Both the position numbers and the translations under genes were made by a program. Under the pieces are notes generated by a model. The model ran no database searches and was not told where the DNA came from. It saw nothing but the letters and a program-made list of their open reading frames with translations. From Larus michahellis (Eukaryota; Chordata; Aves; Charadriiformes; Laridae), in assembly GCF_964199755.1 (NCBI RefSeq), contig NC_133930.1:55643962-55707961 (forward strand): DNA of 64,000 bases, read 5' to 3'. Shown here one piece after another: positions 54,101-64,000 of this stretch (the stretch's first letter is position 1; each line of letters starts with the position of its first letter).

Positions 54101-57100
54101 TACTGCTTAGGATGCCACTGCAGCCTAACCAGTTGAAGTTCAGGCACTCTTAATTCAGTGGATTTGTGGAAAAGGTCTGGATTTTGGGTATCTAGTAACT
54201 TTTTATGTAGCTGAACAAAAAAACATGACTTCTACACTTGTAATTTTAATGTCATTTTATATAGACCAAAACTCATGTTTTTCTTCATTTTCTCTTGGTA
54301 GGCTAATATTCCTTCTGAATTTTCTTTCACACTTCACTTCCTTATCCACTGTGCTTTCTCCGAATCTCCTCAGTAACTGTTGCCACATCCAGGAGTCCCT
54401 GCGGGTGCCATATATGAATCTTTCTTAACAGTAACATCGTTTAACTTTTTAATAAACTTTCTTGGAAAATGTGGTTTAGCTTGAAACCATTTAAATCTGA
54501 GAGCTAAAGAAAAGATTTTTGCAGAATTTAGAGGAAACTTACCACATCTTCTTCAAGCTAATATGCTGTATAAAAAGATCAATTTCAACCTTATGTAAGT
54601 GCATCTTGCCTCCTTGTAATTATACATTTTGATTACGTGTGATGTGACATTAAATGCAATTTTCATAGGGTTTGGGTTTTTTTTTCCTTTCTTACAGAGA
54701 ATTTTGCCCAAAGAACAGCAGTCCGGCATGCACTAGCCAATGACAACGACTGGCAGGGAAAATTCATCTCCGCAGCTCTCCCCTTGATGGAAAAGCAGCA
54801 CAATGAGGTTGCTTATCTGGTACCCTGGTGTCAGCTTGGGAAGCCTCCAAAAGAAGGGGGTGAGCTTATCTTCTCTTTTGATGATTAAAGTTACTGATGC
54901 TGACGGACTAACAAAACATGGCTTAAAGTTTAAATGAGGTATTCCATGGTTTTATAACCCTTTATGTAACAAGTGCATGTACATACACCCATGCGAAAGA
55001 GGTGACATAACAGATGAGGGACAAAGTTTTTAAGAAGGATTTTACACTAACTTACATCACTAACTGACTAGAGCGTTGATTGTTAAGGTTGTAAAGAGAC
55101 GTGTGAATAGCCTAAATGAACATGCGAAATGGCAACGCCGTAGTAGTGGTCAGAGCAGTCTTCCTGGACTTGCTTTGTCATCTACCTGGACTTGAGCAAA
55201 GCATTTGACACTGTCCCACATAACGTCCTTGTCTCTAAATTGGAGAGGCATGGATTTGACAGATGGACCACTTGGTGCATAAGGAACTATCTGGACAGTC
55301 ACACTCAAAGAGTTGCAGTCAATGGCTCGATGTCCAAGTGGTGACCAGTGATGAGTGGTGTCCCTCAGGGGTTGGTGCTAGGATAGGTACTATTTAACAT
55401 ATTTGTTGGTGACATGGACAGTGGGATTGAGTGCACCCTCAGCAAATTTGCCAACACCACCAAACTGTGTGGAGCAGTCGACACGCTGGAGGGAAGGGGT
55501 GCCATCCAGAGGGACCTGGACAGGCTTGAGAGGCGGGCCCATGCAGGCCTCATGAAGTTCAGCAAGGCCAAGTGCAGGGTCCTGCAGGTGGGTTGGGGCA
55601 GTCCCAGGCACAAATACAGGTTGGGTGGAGAATGGCTTCAGAGCAGCCCTGAGGAGAAGGACTTGAGGGTGTTGGTGGATGAGAAGCTTGACATGAGCTG
55701 GCAGTGTGCACTCACGGCCCAGAAAGCCAACTGTATCCTGGGCTGCATCAAGAGAAATGTGGACAGCAGGGCAAGGGAGGTGATTCTGCCCCCCTACTCT
55801 GCTCTCATGAGACCCCGCCTGGAGTACTGCATCCAGCTCTTGAGCCCCCAACATAAAAAGGACATGGACCTGTTGTATTGGATCCAGAGGAGGGCCATGA
55901 AGATGGTGAGAGGGCTGGAGCACATATGCTATGAGGACAGACTGAGAGAGTTGGGGTTGTTCAGCCTGGAGAAGAGAAGACGCTGGGGAGACCTTACAGC
56001 GGCCTTCCAGTATCTGAAGGGGGCCTACAGGAAAGCTGGAGAGGGACTTTTTACAAGGGCACTTAGTGGTAGCACGAGTGGTAATGGCTTCAAACTGCAA
56101 GAGGGTGGATTTAGATTAGCTATCAGGAAGAAATTCTTTACCGTGAGGGTGGTGAGGCACTGGAACAGGTTGCCCAGAGAAGTTGTGGATGCCCCATCCC
56201 TGGAAGTGTCCAGGGTCAGGTTGGATGGGGCTTTGAGCAACCTGGTCTAGTGGGAGGTGTCCCTGCCCAAACCATTCTATGATTCTATGATCTATCACTG
56301 AGAGGGCACTTTCTGGAGACACTGAAGACAATGATTATTCTCTTTCACAGAGGTTTTTCCTCTTTTATCAATTTGCTTTGATGTTACTGCTTCTTTTGCA
56401 TGACGGTTTTGAATAAAACCAAAAATAATCCCTACTTTTTACAGATACAGGCAAGTCAAGCATACTTTGTAACAATCATTAGATTAGGTGTAGTTGTCCT
56501 GTCCTGATGTATTTTAATTCTCTCTGTAGCAAATGTGGTATTAATAATATTGACTGTTACCCAATTTATGAACATTTGCAGACTTTGTTTCCTGGAGTGA
56601 TGTCAAACTGGCCTTGCTTTAGCCCTCAGCATGTGCATACATAGAGTAATCCTTGTTCTTTGTTCCCCTGTGATCCTGAATGTCATGCTGTTAACAGGTC
56701 AATTTGAAAGCAGTCCAGTTTTCTTTTAAAACTGGAGAGCTGACTTTTCAAACACGTTGTTCCCATTTTAGTTTATCTCCAGCCCATTGCTGGAGAATGA
56801 GACCAGATGTACATTGCCATGTGGCAAGTGTCTAGCTTTCCATTAAAGTGTCAGTGACTGTAATCTAGAGTAACTACCTGAACGGAAAGGAGACAGATAA
56901 TGTGTCTTGAAGCAGGACTAGAGTTTTTCAGCAAAAGATGCCATTTTTCTACAAAGAAGGGAGATACAGGAGAAGAGCTCTGTTTGGCGGAGCAGAGCTG
57001 CTGAACTAGTCCTGTTCTGTTGGTCATGCCTTTAGATCTTGCTGTGACCAACTGCCAGGAGTCAAAGGGGGTTTGTAATGTCATAGACCACTTCAATGCC

Positions 57101-58341
57101 AGAAAACACCACCAGTCTTAGGAAAGGCGACCTTGCATCATTCAATCAGCTATCCAAATCCTGCAAACATGTACAAGTATTTGCAATTGCTGCAAAGCAG
57201 TGTCAATCATCTCCCCAAATTTCCAGGCAACACTGGAAATTGGTAAACTGGGCTTTGTGTGAGGTCTTTGGTTCCTCACCATCCCTGGTACTTACATTTG
57301 CACTTGAACTAGCTCCAGTTAGCGAGCCGCTTGGTGTGCTCTCGTGGGCCCCTGGGTGCTGTGAGATGTTGTACAAGCTGGGATGAAGGGGCAGTTTCAT
57401 GTGCTGCTGACCCCAAATGGCAGGGAACTGCAGTACTGGTTTCACGATAAATACATTATGGCCATGACACACGGTTTGAGAACTAGCATGTTAATTTGTG
57501 TTTCCTTCCTTGAGGCCACCTTTTCCTTTTCTTCCAGGAGTATATGAATGGGTTACCTTCCAGATGAAGCCTGGTGGGCCAGCACTGTGGGGGGAAGCGT
57601 TTCGAGCTGCTATCAATGCTCACATCAACACAGGCTACACCAAGCTGATTGGTGTTTTCCACACAGAGTATGGATTACTTAACACAGGTATTGCTCAATT
57701 TCCGATACAGACTTTGGCATGAGAAGGGGCAGAGGGAGAGGGGCAAGCCCCTGTCTTGGATCAGGATTGGCTGGCTTGATGAAAATGTCGGTGTGGATCA
57801 CCAAAGTCCTGTAAACAGTCCTTGAACCCAGCTTTGTGTGTTGGGTTACAGGCTTAAGCCAGGTGCTGCTATCTTAAAAGCCTCTCAGCTCTGATGTTGA
57901 AGAGTCAAAGCTTTTAAAGGCTCAGCAAAGGATCATCCCACCCCTTAGTGGAGAATTGTTTCTGCTAACTGCAAGGCATCTAATGGGTGAAGAGAGAGTG
58001 CTAGGACTTACAGTACATGTTGTATTGCAGCATAACAGCATTCAGCTGACTATTTGTGTTTTCTCAGTCCACGTGATCTGGTGGAATGAGAGCCCAGATC
58101 ACCGGGCAGCGGGAAGGCACAGTGCCCATGAAGACGCCAGAGTGGTAGCAGCTGGTAAGAGATGATGGATCCAGAGAACTCACTAGCCTCAGCTGCATGC
58201 ATGCTGAGAAAAATATTATTTCCGATTGTATTACTGTCTTAATTAAATATGCATTTAATTTCAGTGCGGGACAGCGTCAGATTCTTGGAGTCCCAGAAAA
58301 ATATGCTCCTGATTCCGCTGCAGTGCTCGCCGCTGAAGTAA
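51069..58341 (+). CDS. NIPSNAP3A: NipSnap homolog 3A, six coding exons
   Basis: Coding exons: 51069-51143, 52578-52785, 54698-54859, 57538-57687, 58068-58154, 58265-58341. All introns are GT-AG; exon 1 ends in phase 0 and the other junctions are phase 1. The product is 252 residues (human, from memory, 247). Residues 1-25 are Arg/Ala-rich with no acidic residue, like a mitochondrial presequence. The rest holds the family landmarks: [80 protein letters not shown], and the C-terminus SPLK. NIPSNAP proteins have ferredoxin-like NIPSNAP domains and associate with mitochondria; the exact biochemical role of 3A is unclear. The start is the first ATG after CpG island DNA and matches the human N-terminus in position. 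Tail to tail with ABCA1, as in human. Calling it 3A rather than 3B is by best resemblance; birds appear to have a single gene here. Confidence 0.95.
51144..52577 (+). other. NIPSNAP3A: NIPSNAP3A intron 1
   Basis: 1434 bp, GT-AG, ending TTTTCTCACAG. It contains the rest of the CpG island, the 21-bp array and a YY1-like site, then ordinary A+T-rich sequence. Confidence 0.9.
51227..51342 (+). repeat. 21-bp-period array of GGGCGTGG boxes in NIPSNAP3A intron 1
   Basis: GCGTGG cores start at 51249, 51270, 51291 and 51312, exactly 21 bp apart. A variant core (GCGTCG) lies 20 bp before the first, and a looser copy starts at 51337. Each unit reads about GGGGGCGTGGTTTNGNCCAG. The box is a good match for KLF/Sp-type sites (CCACGCCCC on the other strand). 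The array lies about 85 bp past the first donor, inside the CpG island. Confidence 0.92.
52578..52785 (+). CDS. NIPSNAP3A: NIPSNAP3A coding exon 2
   Basis: 208 nt, phase 0 to 1, residues 26 to 94 and the first base of codon 95. It encodes the start of the first NIPSNAP domain: [29 protein letters not shown] and the closing HVWKY. Donor G|GTATGC. Confidence 0.95.
52786..54697 (+). other. NIPSNAP3A: NIPSNAP3A intron 2
   Basis: 1912 bp. A T-rich acceptor ends TTTTCCTTTCTTACAG. I see no recognisable element in it; a 76-codon open frame at 52915-53145 looks like chance. Confidence 0.85.
54698..54859 (+). CDS. NIPSNAP3A: NIPSNAP3A coding exon 3
   Basis: 162 nt, phase 1 to 1. It reads [19 protein letters not shown], then [15 protein letters not shown], the second half of the first domain and the linker. 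The only usable donor is GGG|G then GTGAGC at 54860, which leaves a G for the next codon. Confidence 0.95.
54860..57537 (+). other. NIPSNAP3A: NIPSNAP3A intron 3
   Basis: 2678 bp, the longest intron; about 43 percent of it is one CR1 copy (55150-56291). The remainder shows nothing recognisable. Confidence 0.9.
55150..56291 (+). mobile_element. CR1 LINE, 5'-truncated, in NIPSNAP3A intron 3
   Basis: Sense to the host gene. RT motif A is kept ([11 protein letters not shown], about 55191-55223), then an in-frame TGA and a TAG interrupt the stretch with motif B ([10 protein letters not shown]). From 55414 to 56250 a 278-codon frame is open to the normal TAG, but RT motif C reads FANTTKL in place of FADDTKL, losing both catalytic Asp. 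The 3' end is GGTTGGATGGGGCTTTGAGC, then the tail ATTCTATGATTCTATGATC at about 56274-56292. It is inactive by truncation, stops and loss of the catalytic pair. Confidence 0.95.
57538..57687 (+). CDS. NIPSNAP3A: NIPSNAP3A coding exon 4
   Basis: 150 nt, phase 1 to 1. It reads [19 protein letters not shown], then [18 protein letters not shown], the opening of the second NIPSNAP domain. Acceptor TTTTCTTCCAG, donor CAG|GTATTG. Confidence 0.95.
58068..58154 (+). CDS. NIPSNAP3A: NIPSNAP3A coding exon 5
   Basis: 87 nt, phase 1 to 1. It encodes [17 protein letters not shown] and [10 protein letters not shown], the most conserved part of the family. Introns on either side are short (380 and 110 bp). 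Confidence 0.95.
58265..58341 (+). CDS. NIPSNAP3A: NIPSNAP3A coding exon 6 and stop
   Basis: 77 nt, ending [11 protein letters not shown] and TAA (58339-58341). The SPLK end matches the human protein as I recall it. Confidence 0.95.
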
Positions 58342-58455
58342 CCTTCTAAAGGATGCAACTGACGGGAGAAAGGACAAGATGGAAGTGCTGTCAGCAAGTG
58401 CCATCACATGGATCATCATACCCTCTTGAACTGAGCCAACTGTTCTTCAGTTTAC

Positions 58456-58461
58456 AATAAA
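58456..58461 (+). terminator. NIPSNAP3A: Poly(A) signal of NIPSNAP3A
   Basis: AATAAA 115 bp after the stop codon, giving a 3' UTR of about 140 bp with cleavage near 58475-58485. A second AATAAA at about 59171 could serve a longer form. Confidence 0.75.
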
Positions 58462-58485
58462 TGGATGCAAAACGCTGATTGCTAG

Positions 58486-60789
58486 CAACATAAATCAGTA
58501 AAATTTTGCACCCTGATAGCAACTGCTAAACGGAAGTTTATAGTGATGTTCCTATCTCCCCAGGAAAAAGAACTTGAGCCATGTCACTTATGGCATGAAC
58601 CACCCTTCACCTATCTTTTATTTTAACCTCTCAGTTCCTAATGCTTTTCTGCATAGCTAGATCACTTACCAAACCTTCCATTGTCCTTCTCCGACCCTAC
58701 AGCTCAGGGCTGGTATCAATTTCATAACGTACTTTTGTGACTCTTGTAGTTATCACATCATACTGGTTTAAGAAGGAATGCACCCACATACCTGTTACCC
58801 AGTTACATTTTAATCAGACTTCTCACTGGGATGCTGCATATTAATTCTGAGCAATGTAGAACGTCAGTATGGCCAGAACTGCCCTAGGAGCACCTGCAGT
58901 GAAGCTGGTCAGGTAGTGGGTCCCAGTGAACTCTGCCACAGGAAGAGCATTTATTCCTCTGTTATAGTTCACTTCAGCCCTTTCCTTTTTTGTTCAGTAA
59001 ATGCTTCCTCAAAACTGTGGATTAGACACATAATGCTTTGCCTTATGTATTTTAGTATTTCTTAGGGTGCTGAAATTGGATTAGCCCTTCTTCAACTGTG
59101 CGGTCAAACTCAGCTGATCAACACGTCCTTACATTCTTTGAAATACTTTTTGCCAGACTGTTAAAAGCCAAATAAATTTGGATAAAGCGTGATTTTTTTT
59201 TTTAGCATTTACAGCTCAAGCTCTTGTTTTAAACAGTGAAATGATAAACCCCGTTCCCCACATGAAGCGTTCAGCAGATCAACAACAGTCTGGTACCAGT
59301 TGCTTTAGAGGCAGTAGAGTGAATAGCAGCAGGGCAGAGGGCACGTCAAGTCAAACTTGGGTGCGCAGTGGTATGGAGCACCCTCTTCTGCAATGTAGAG
59401 GTCACTAACTGGCAGAGCACTTGGGAGGCTTTTCCACAGGTTAATCACTGGCTTGCAATAAGCACTTGATTTCACAACCCTACTGAAGTATCTGCATGCA
59501 GTCTGCCTCATGATGATTATTGCTTCCCTGAAGTGCATTAAGGTCTCATGGAAGGCACTAAAAAAATCAGCTGTAGGCTATTATGCTTGTGTCAAAGGAG
59601 CATGGATGGGATGCAGCTGCTGTATTAAGGGAGGCAGCTTTAGCACTCTTGGGTGGAACAACCACTACTTCAGAAACCACTGTCTTAAAAAGTTTATTTG
59701 TAAAATATAAATGGCTGATAAACTATCACTATTAGTTGATTGAGAATGTTGGGCTTTATGGCAGTTAACTCCAAGAAGGACCTTTTTTTCTTAGTAACAA
59801 GAACATCGGCTGAAAAATGGGACAGGGAATTAATAGGACAATTTTTGCATTCAGGTGGGGAAAAAAAAAAGTTGTTTTATTGTTTACCAGAAAAAAAAAA
59901 TAATAGAGTAAGTATACCAAACCCATTTTTTTTTTCAGTAAAACTATTTCCTTGTCATCAGCATTGAGAGTAAACAATATAAAGAGAGTAAAAAATTAGA
60001 GGCATGCTTTATCCCAAAGTTTGTTGTCCTCTAACAAGAGATTTATAAATCAAGCACAGTCGCCAAAGCACCAGCTGGGCAATAGATTGAAACAGAAAAC
60101 CCAGGATGTTTTAATTGGCTTCTAATCTCAAGATGAACTTCCTTAATGAGTGTAACTTCAAGAACTGGTTGGATTCTGGAACTTAACTGGTTGACAGTGG
60201 GACTATAGGCAGTAGGAAGGTAAAATTTTAAAATCAGTTTTCCTTTGAGCAATCAGACCATTATTCTGCTTTCATTTGTAAAATGTTGTTCAAAATCGAC
60301 ATAGTATTAACATGAGTGATATTCCTGTAATTTGATACTAGCTCAGTTTAGGGTATTTCAGATTCTTTATACTCCAACATAACATTTTGCTTTGTCAGTG
60401 AAAACAAGTATAGGGTATTTTTAGCAAAGAGGAGGAACAATTATCAATAGTTGCAGCTTTCTGCATCCCTCTAATGGAAATATTCAGAGGCAGGTACCAG
60501 ACTTGGGATTTTGAGGTAAATTTGTTACGCTCTGCAGCTGGATTTGACAGTTACACTGAGCACTTTTTTCAGGGTTTGCTGGAGACCTTTCCATTTACTA
60601 ACTTTAGAAGCTTAAAATAGCACTTGCCTCTCAAGCCTTGTCTCACCTCACTTACCTGAAAATAGTACGTGGCTCATGCCAATTTGTAGAGATACTGGAA
60701 CTTGTATTGAAGTTCACAACAAAACACGACAAAACAAGAGCTGCTAACAGCACTCCTCCAAAGAACATATGCAAAAATGACACTTTGAA
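58486..60789. other. Intergenic gap between NIPSNAP3A and ABCA1 (tail to tail)
   Basis: About 2.3 kb, A+T-rich, with several A or T runs (about 59193-59203, 59860-59870, 59890-59900 and 59928-59937). No coding frame or known repeat was recognised. Confidence 0.7.
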
Positions 60790-60810
60790 GACCAATGGTG
60801 CTATAACAGC

Positions 60811-60816
60811 TTTATT
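60811..60816 (-). terminator. ABCA1: Poly(A) signal of ABCA1
   Basis: AATAAA on the - strand within AATAAAGCTGT, a context shared with the human transcript end. Cleavage is expected near 60790-60800. Confidence 0.85.
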
Positions 60817-60992
60817 TTTTACTTAATGCAAGGCAATTAGAGTGCCTTTTAATACTTCACATAACAGTTATTAGCAAATACAAATATATATACTTTTTTT
60901 TTTGCTTTTAATGAAAATGTCCATTTAAGGATTTAACTTAGAAATTTCAGTTATGAAATCTCTCTAGATTTTTGCAAAGTTAACAGATATTC

Positions 60993-60999
60993 CAGTGCA
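60993..60999 (-). promoter_or_regulatory. ABCA1: miR-148/152 seed match in ABCA1 3' UTR
   Basis: TGCACTG on the transcript strand, inside a block that matches the human UTR. ABCA1 is an established miR-148a target. Confidence 0.55.
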
Positions 61000-61024
61000 A
61001 AAATAGATCCCATTACAGATAGCA

Positions 61025-61032
61025 TAAAGTGC
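61025..61032 (-). promoter_or_regulatory. ABCA1: miR-17/106b family 8-mer seed match in ABCA1 3' UTR
   Basis: GCACTTTA on the transcript strand (8-mer), about 30 nt from the miR-148 site and in the same conserved block. miR-106b is reported to act on ABCA1. Confidence 0.55.
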
Positions 61033-62552
61033 TTGGAATGAAGGACCAACTATAATTCAGGAGGGAAGGATAAGCACAAAGTGGTGGTTTAACCATGGGG
61101 AAAATACAACTCCTTACTAAAATACAGCTGTACTACAAAGAGGGATGCAACATATCGATAGTGATAAAGTTTAAAATAAGTTAACACCTCAGTGCAGTTT
61201 CATTATCAAGAGTGGTTCATATACTGTATGTGACCCTAGAGTGATTTTTTTCCCCAACACACGCTTAAGAGAGTAAATTAGTGGCTGTCTGAACTTATTC
61301 CATGACAAATTTTCACGTGAGGGTTGCATTATGCTGTCTGTTCAGTGCAAACAAGACAGATCAGCGCTATGAAATAGTTCAGTTTACATCCATGTTTACG
61401 GTAACATTTTGTCACAGATAGCAGACTCTGTATAAGCAGGACATTCACAGGGCAATAAGAATCAAGAGTCTCTTTTTGGTGGGCTAAGGAAAGAGTGTTA
61501 CGATCAAACTGTTGTTTCCTGCTAAATTAATCATTTACATGAGCAGTTACAAAGAGCAAACCACAGCCCCTTCAGGACCAAATCTGCATCCTCCTAGAAC
61601 TCGTTCCAGTTCTGCACGCACTACTTTGGTGCAATGCAAAACTTAAGCCCTTCGCTTCGGTGACTTAATGCTGATTTGTAATAGTGATTTTTAGCAGTGG
61701 TAAGCCTTCAATACATGCTATTTGTTTTCAATGATACCGCGACATACCTGCAGCCTGTTACAGAAAACTCATGGCTGTAGCTCAGCTGTTTAGTAGTTTT
61801 TCTGCACCTGGAAGTCTGGTGTATTGATCACCCTGTAACTCATCCCCATAGGGTGATGATGCCATAAAGGTAATGACAAAGCATGTTTTAAGTGAGGTAT
61901 ACCAATCCCCATTACACTCCTTTCTCAATCCCCTTAGCAATGTATTATACAGATAAAAAAAAAAAAAGTATGAAAAAGGCACTTCAGCAGAGCACGTAGT
62001 AAGCTCTTACTTCATCCCAAGGCAGGACATAGCAGGATCTGGGAACTTGTGCTAAATACTTAACTGTTTGTGTATTAAAAATGCTGAATTGGTCAGTGTT
62101 ACCAAGCATACCTGGAAATATGTAATCAGCCTTCCTCAGGCTCATGCCAGCCTTTTCACTGTTTGTTGAGCTGCTATGGGCATTCACAGAAGAAAATGGT
62201 CCGTGATTGATTCATGGCTGAGTAGCATCAAGAACTAGTGCAGAACCTGAATGGGTATTTAAGGTGGAGGCATGACATACAGGAATAGCCCAGGAACTGC
62301 ACTTGGGTTCAAACCACATTACTGAACCTATTTCTGAATGTAAAAGCAAGACAGAGGGGCCTGTAAGTGTATTAATGGAAGCATCCTCTCCTATGACTGT
62401 TGTACAATGTGAACAAGAATTGGTTGTTCTTACCATATATCATCCATCCCCTCTAGTATTATTCTGGCTTTGTAAAACTTTGTTGCACTTGTAAAAATTA
62501 TTGACTGATGTAGCGCTACTATTTTGAACCATCTTGTTCTTGAAGGGGATTT

Positions 62553-62750
62553 TTACTGAAGCATTTGCACAGCACTGGAACAGGGTGCCCACAGAGGTTG
62601 TAGACTCTCCGTCTCCGGAGACATTCAAAACCCGCCTGGAAGCGTTTCTGTGCAACCTGCTCTAGGTGAACCTGCTTTGGCAGGGGGGTTGGACTGCATG
62701 ATCTCCAGAGGTCCCTCCCTTCCAACCCCCACCATTCTGTGATTCTGTCA
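62553..62750 (+). mobile_element. CR1 3' tail inserted in the ABCA1 3' UTR
   Basis: The + strand has the CR1 C-terminal and 3' UTR landmarks CACTGGAACAGGGTGCCCAC, ACATTCAAAACCCGCCTGG, GGTTGGACTGCATGATCTCC and the tail CATTCTGTGATTCTGT. It is about 200 bp and antisense to ABCA1. Confidence 0.92.
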
Positions 62751-63842
62751 CATGTGTAATAAAGGTGTATTCTCCAGTTAGGGATCACCTAATGACTGAA
62801 ACTACACTGCACAACAGAAGCAGAAACTTACACATTAATCTAACGCTATATCAGTTTCCAAACGGGAAAAATTTAGGTGAACAACTTGCAGTAATTGCAG
62901 ATAGCAGCTGATTACTAGAGTCTGGAACTTGGTCAGATCATGAATGTAGCTATTGCTGAATGGATAGAACGAGAGCATAGCATTGCAGGCATAACGTAAA
63001 GAAATACTGTGGCTACAAAGATCAACTGAAAGCACTTTCAATCCCTAATTATGCTACCTACCTATTTAAAGTCATAAATAATACTGTTAAAAAAAAAAAT
63101 CTACATCTCATTTCTAGTTTTATCTGGCAAAGCCAGAAATGGCAACATGCTTGTGCTAAGCAATAACTTCAGATGATGGGTACCTTTCTGGTGCAAAGCA
63201 GGGGTTAAAGAGCAGATATTACATATCTGAGTGTCATCTCATGATTTAGAATTTGCTCTTGGCATTAGCAGCTTGTACAACTACTGAGTTTGCTGCTGTG
63301 GTCTAAACCCTAGGTCTGCTTCTCACCCACTTCCTCCTACTAGGTGTTCATGCAGCTGCTGCAGTACCTCAAAGGAGCAGGAGAGTACTTAGCTACACAA
63401 AAACCTAGTCGAGTAGGTTATTGGTTGTGATGCTGGTGGGACAATCCTGTGCATTTGCAGGGTTCACAGTTCTGCATATCACCACTTACTGATGGAGATG
63501 CATGGATATGATGGCCTGTCTCTTGCCATCCCATCTGCAAGTACTGCTTTGTGGCCCCAGATTTGTCACCAACAGACCTGCACCAGTCTAGGAAACGCAG
63601 CTGGTCAGGTAAGTTTTCACAACCTAAGGCTACAACACTGGTGGTGATGCTTCTTGCCACTGACTGTCTTGGTGCATTCATTGCCAGCAATGGATGTAGC
63701 ACCAGGAAATTCCCACTCCTGACACGATTGTTTTAAAAGACTAAAACGTTCATGTCTAAAATATCTATAAATAACCACTGGCCATGATTCCTCGATGAAC
63801 TATTTTTGCAACCCTAGTAAAAACATACTGTACAGGACAAAA

Positions 63843-63850
63843 TACAGTAT
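63843..63850 (-). promoter_or_regulatory. ABCA1: miR-144 8-mer seed match in ABCA1 3' UTR
   Basis: ATACTGTA on the transcript strand. miR-144 repression of ABCA1 is established in mammals. Conservation of this particular site was not checked. Confidence 0.5.
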
Positions 63851-63992
63851 GGTTGAAAGCCCACAGCATCTGATGGGTGCTTTACCACAGCTTCAGAGTT
63901 ATACTGTAATGAGCTAAGTTCAAGTCTTTCACTTGAGAACAGTACAAGACGACTCCACGAGGCACTGCCCCTGTAAAGGAATTTTGTTTTCA

Positions 63993-64000
63993 TTGCATTG
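63993..64000 (-). promoter_or_regulatory. ABCA1: miR-33 8-mer seed match in ABCA1 3' UTR
   Basis: CAATGCAA on the transcript strand at the very edge of the window. In mammals ABCA1 has a cluster of miR-33 sites at this place, just after the stop codon. Further sites would lie beyond the right edge. Confidence 0.75.

Larger units (their letters stand above)
60790..64000 (-). other. ABCA1: 3' UTR of ABCA1 (partial; stop codon lies beyond the right edge)
   Basis: Read on the - strand from the right edge, the sequence starts CAATGCAATGAAAACAAAAT, followed by TTACAGGGGCAGTGCCT, CTCAAGTGAAAGACTTGAA (from about 63930), AATCATGGCCAGTGG (from about 63790) and ATCCATTGCTGGCAATGAAT (63695 down). Near the far end it has CCAAGCACTTTATGCT and GGGATCTATTTTTGCACTGG (61037 to 60992), and finally AATAAAGCTGTTATAG (60816 down). 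These blocks, their order and the about 3.2-kb length agree with the human ABCA1 3' UTR as I remember it. ABCA1 is the cholesterol and phospholipid exporter that builds HDL; none of its coding sequence is in the window. The tail-to-tail position with NIPSNAP3A agrees with human 9q31. A CR1 tail is inserted at 62553-62750. Confidence 0.9.

Noticed and set aside
61632-61640. GCAATGCAAA on the + strand, resembling a miR-33 site
   Set aside because: It is on the wrong strand for the ABCA1 transcript.
1-64000. CRISPR arrays, operons, rRNA or tRNA genes
   Set aside because: The window is vertebrate DNA; the only tandem arrays are simple repeats and promoter minisatellites, and no cloverleaf was recognised by eye.

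Overview
This is a window of avian nuclear DNA. Evidence: split genes with GT-AG introns, two CpG islands, several CR1 LINE copies ending in the avian ATTCTGTG/ATTCTATG octamer tail, and a solo LTR of the TGTCCTGGTTT type common in bird ERVL-like elements. Two genes can be named. NIPSNAP3A lies on the + strand with six coding exons (51069-58341, 252 codons plus stop). The window ends inside the long 3' UTR of ABCA1 on the - strand (about 60790-64000), recognised by blocks matching the human ABCA1 3' UTR as I remember it and by its conserved poly(A) signal. The two genes are tail to tail, about 2.3 kb apart, as in human 9q31. ABCA1 is Z-linked in chicken, so a Z chromosome origin is likely.

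Left part (1-27.9 kb): a third gene runs on the - strand. A CpG island at 27.43-27.86 kb holds a candidate first exon (ATG at 27510-27508, donor at 27489). A 109-nt exon lies at 14676-14784, and a long exon (1-690, open for 230 codons) runs off the left edge. All three join in phase, and the competing frames hit stops. I do not recognise the protein. Its introns hold a truncated CR1 with an open RT frame (9.8-10.8 kb), simple repeats, a 229-bp pure purine run beside the promoter, and one copy of an unclassified dispersed repeat.

Middle (27.9-50.9 kb): intergenic. It contains the second copy of that unclassified repeat (31.0-31.3 kb), a complete 730-bp solo LTR with a 5-bp target duplication (33053-33782), antisense CR1 tails (34.5 kb, 42.1 kb, 49.75 kb), and a head-to-tail scrambled CR1 cluster at 49.75-50.73 kb next to a (CCAT)n-type microsatellite. 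I found no further gene there.

Right part (50.9-64 kb): the NIPSNAP3A CpG island promoter, a 21-bp-period array of GC/CACCC boxes just inside intron 1, the gene with a 1.1-kb CR1 in intron 3, a short intergenic gap, and the ABCA1 3' UTR. That UTR carries seed matches for miR-33, miR-144, miR-148 and miR-17/106b and a sense-strand (antisense to ABCA1) CR1 tail. No bacterial-type system, CRISPR array or rRNA/tRNA gene was seen. The less ordinary items are the unidentified - strand gene with its overlapping upstream ORF, the 21-bp array, the scrambled CR1 cluster and the unclassified repeat pair.
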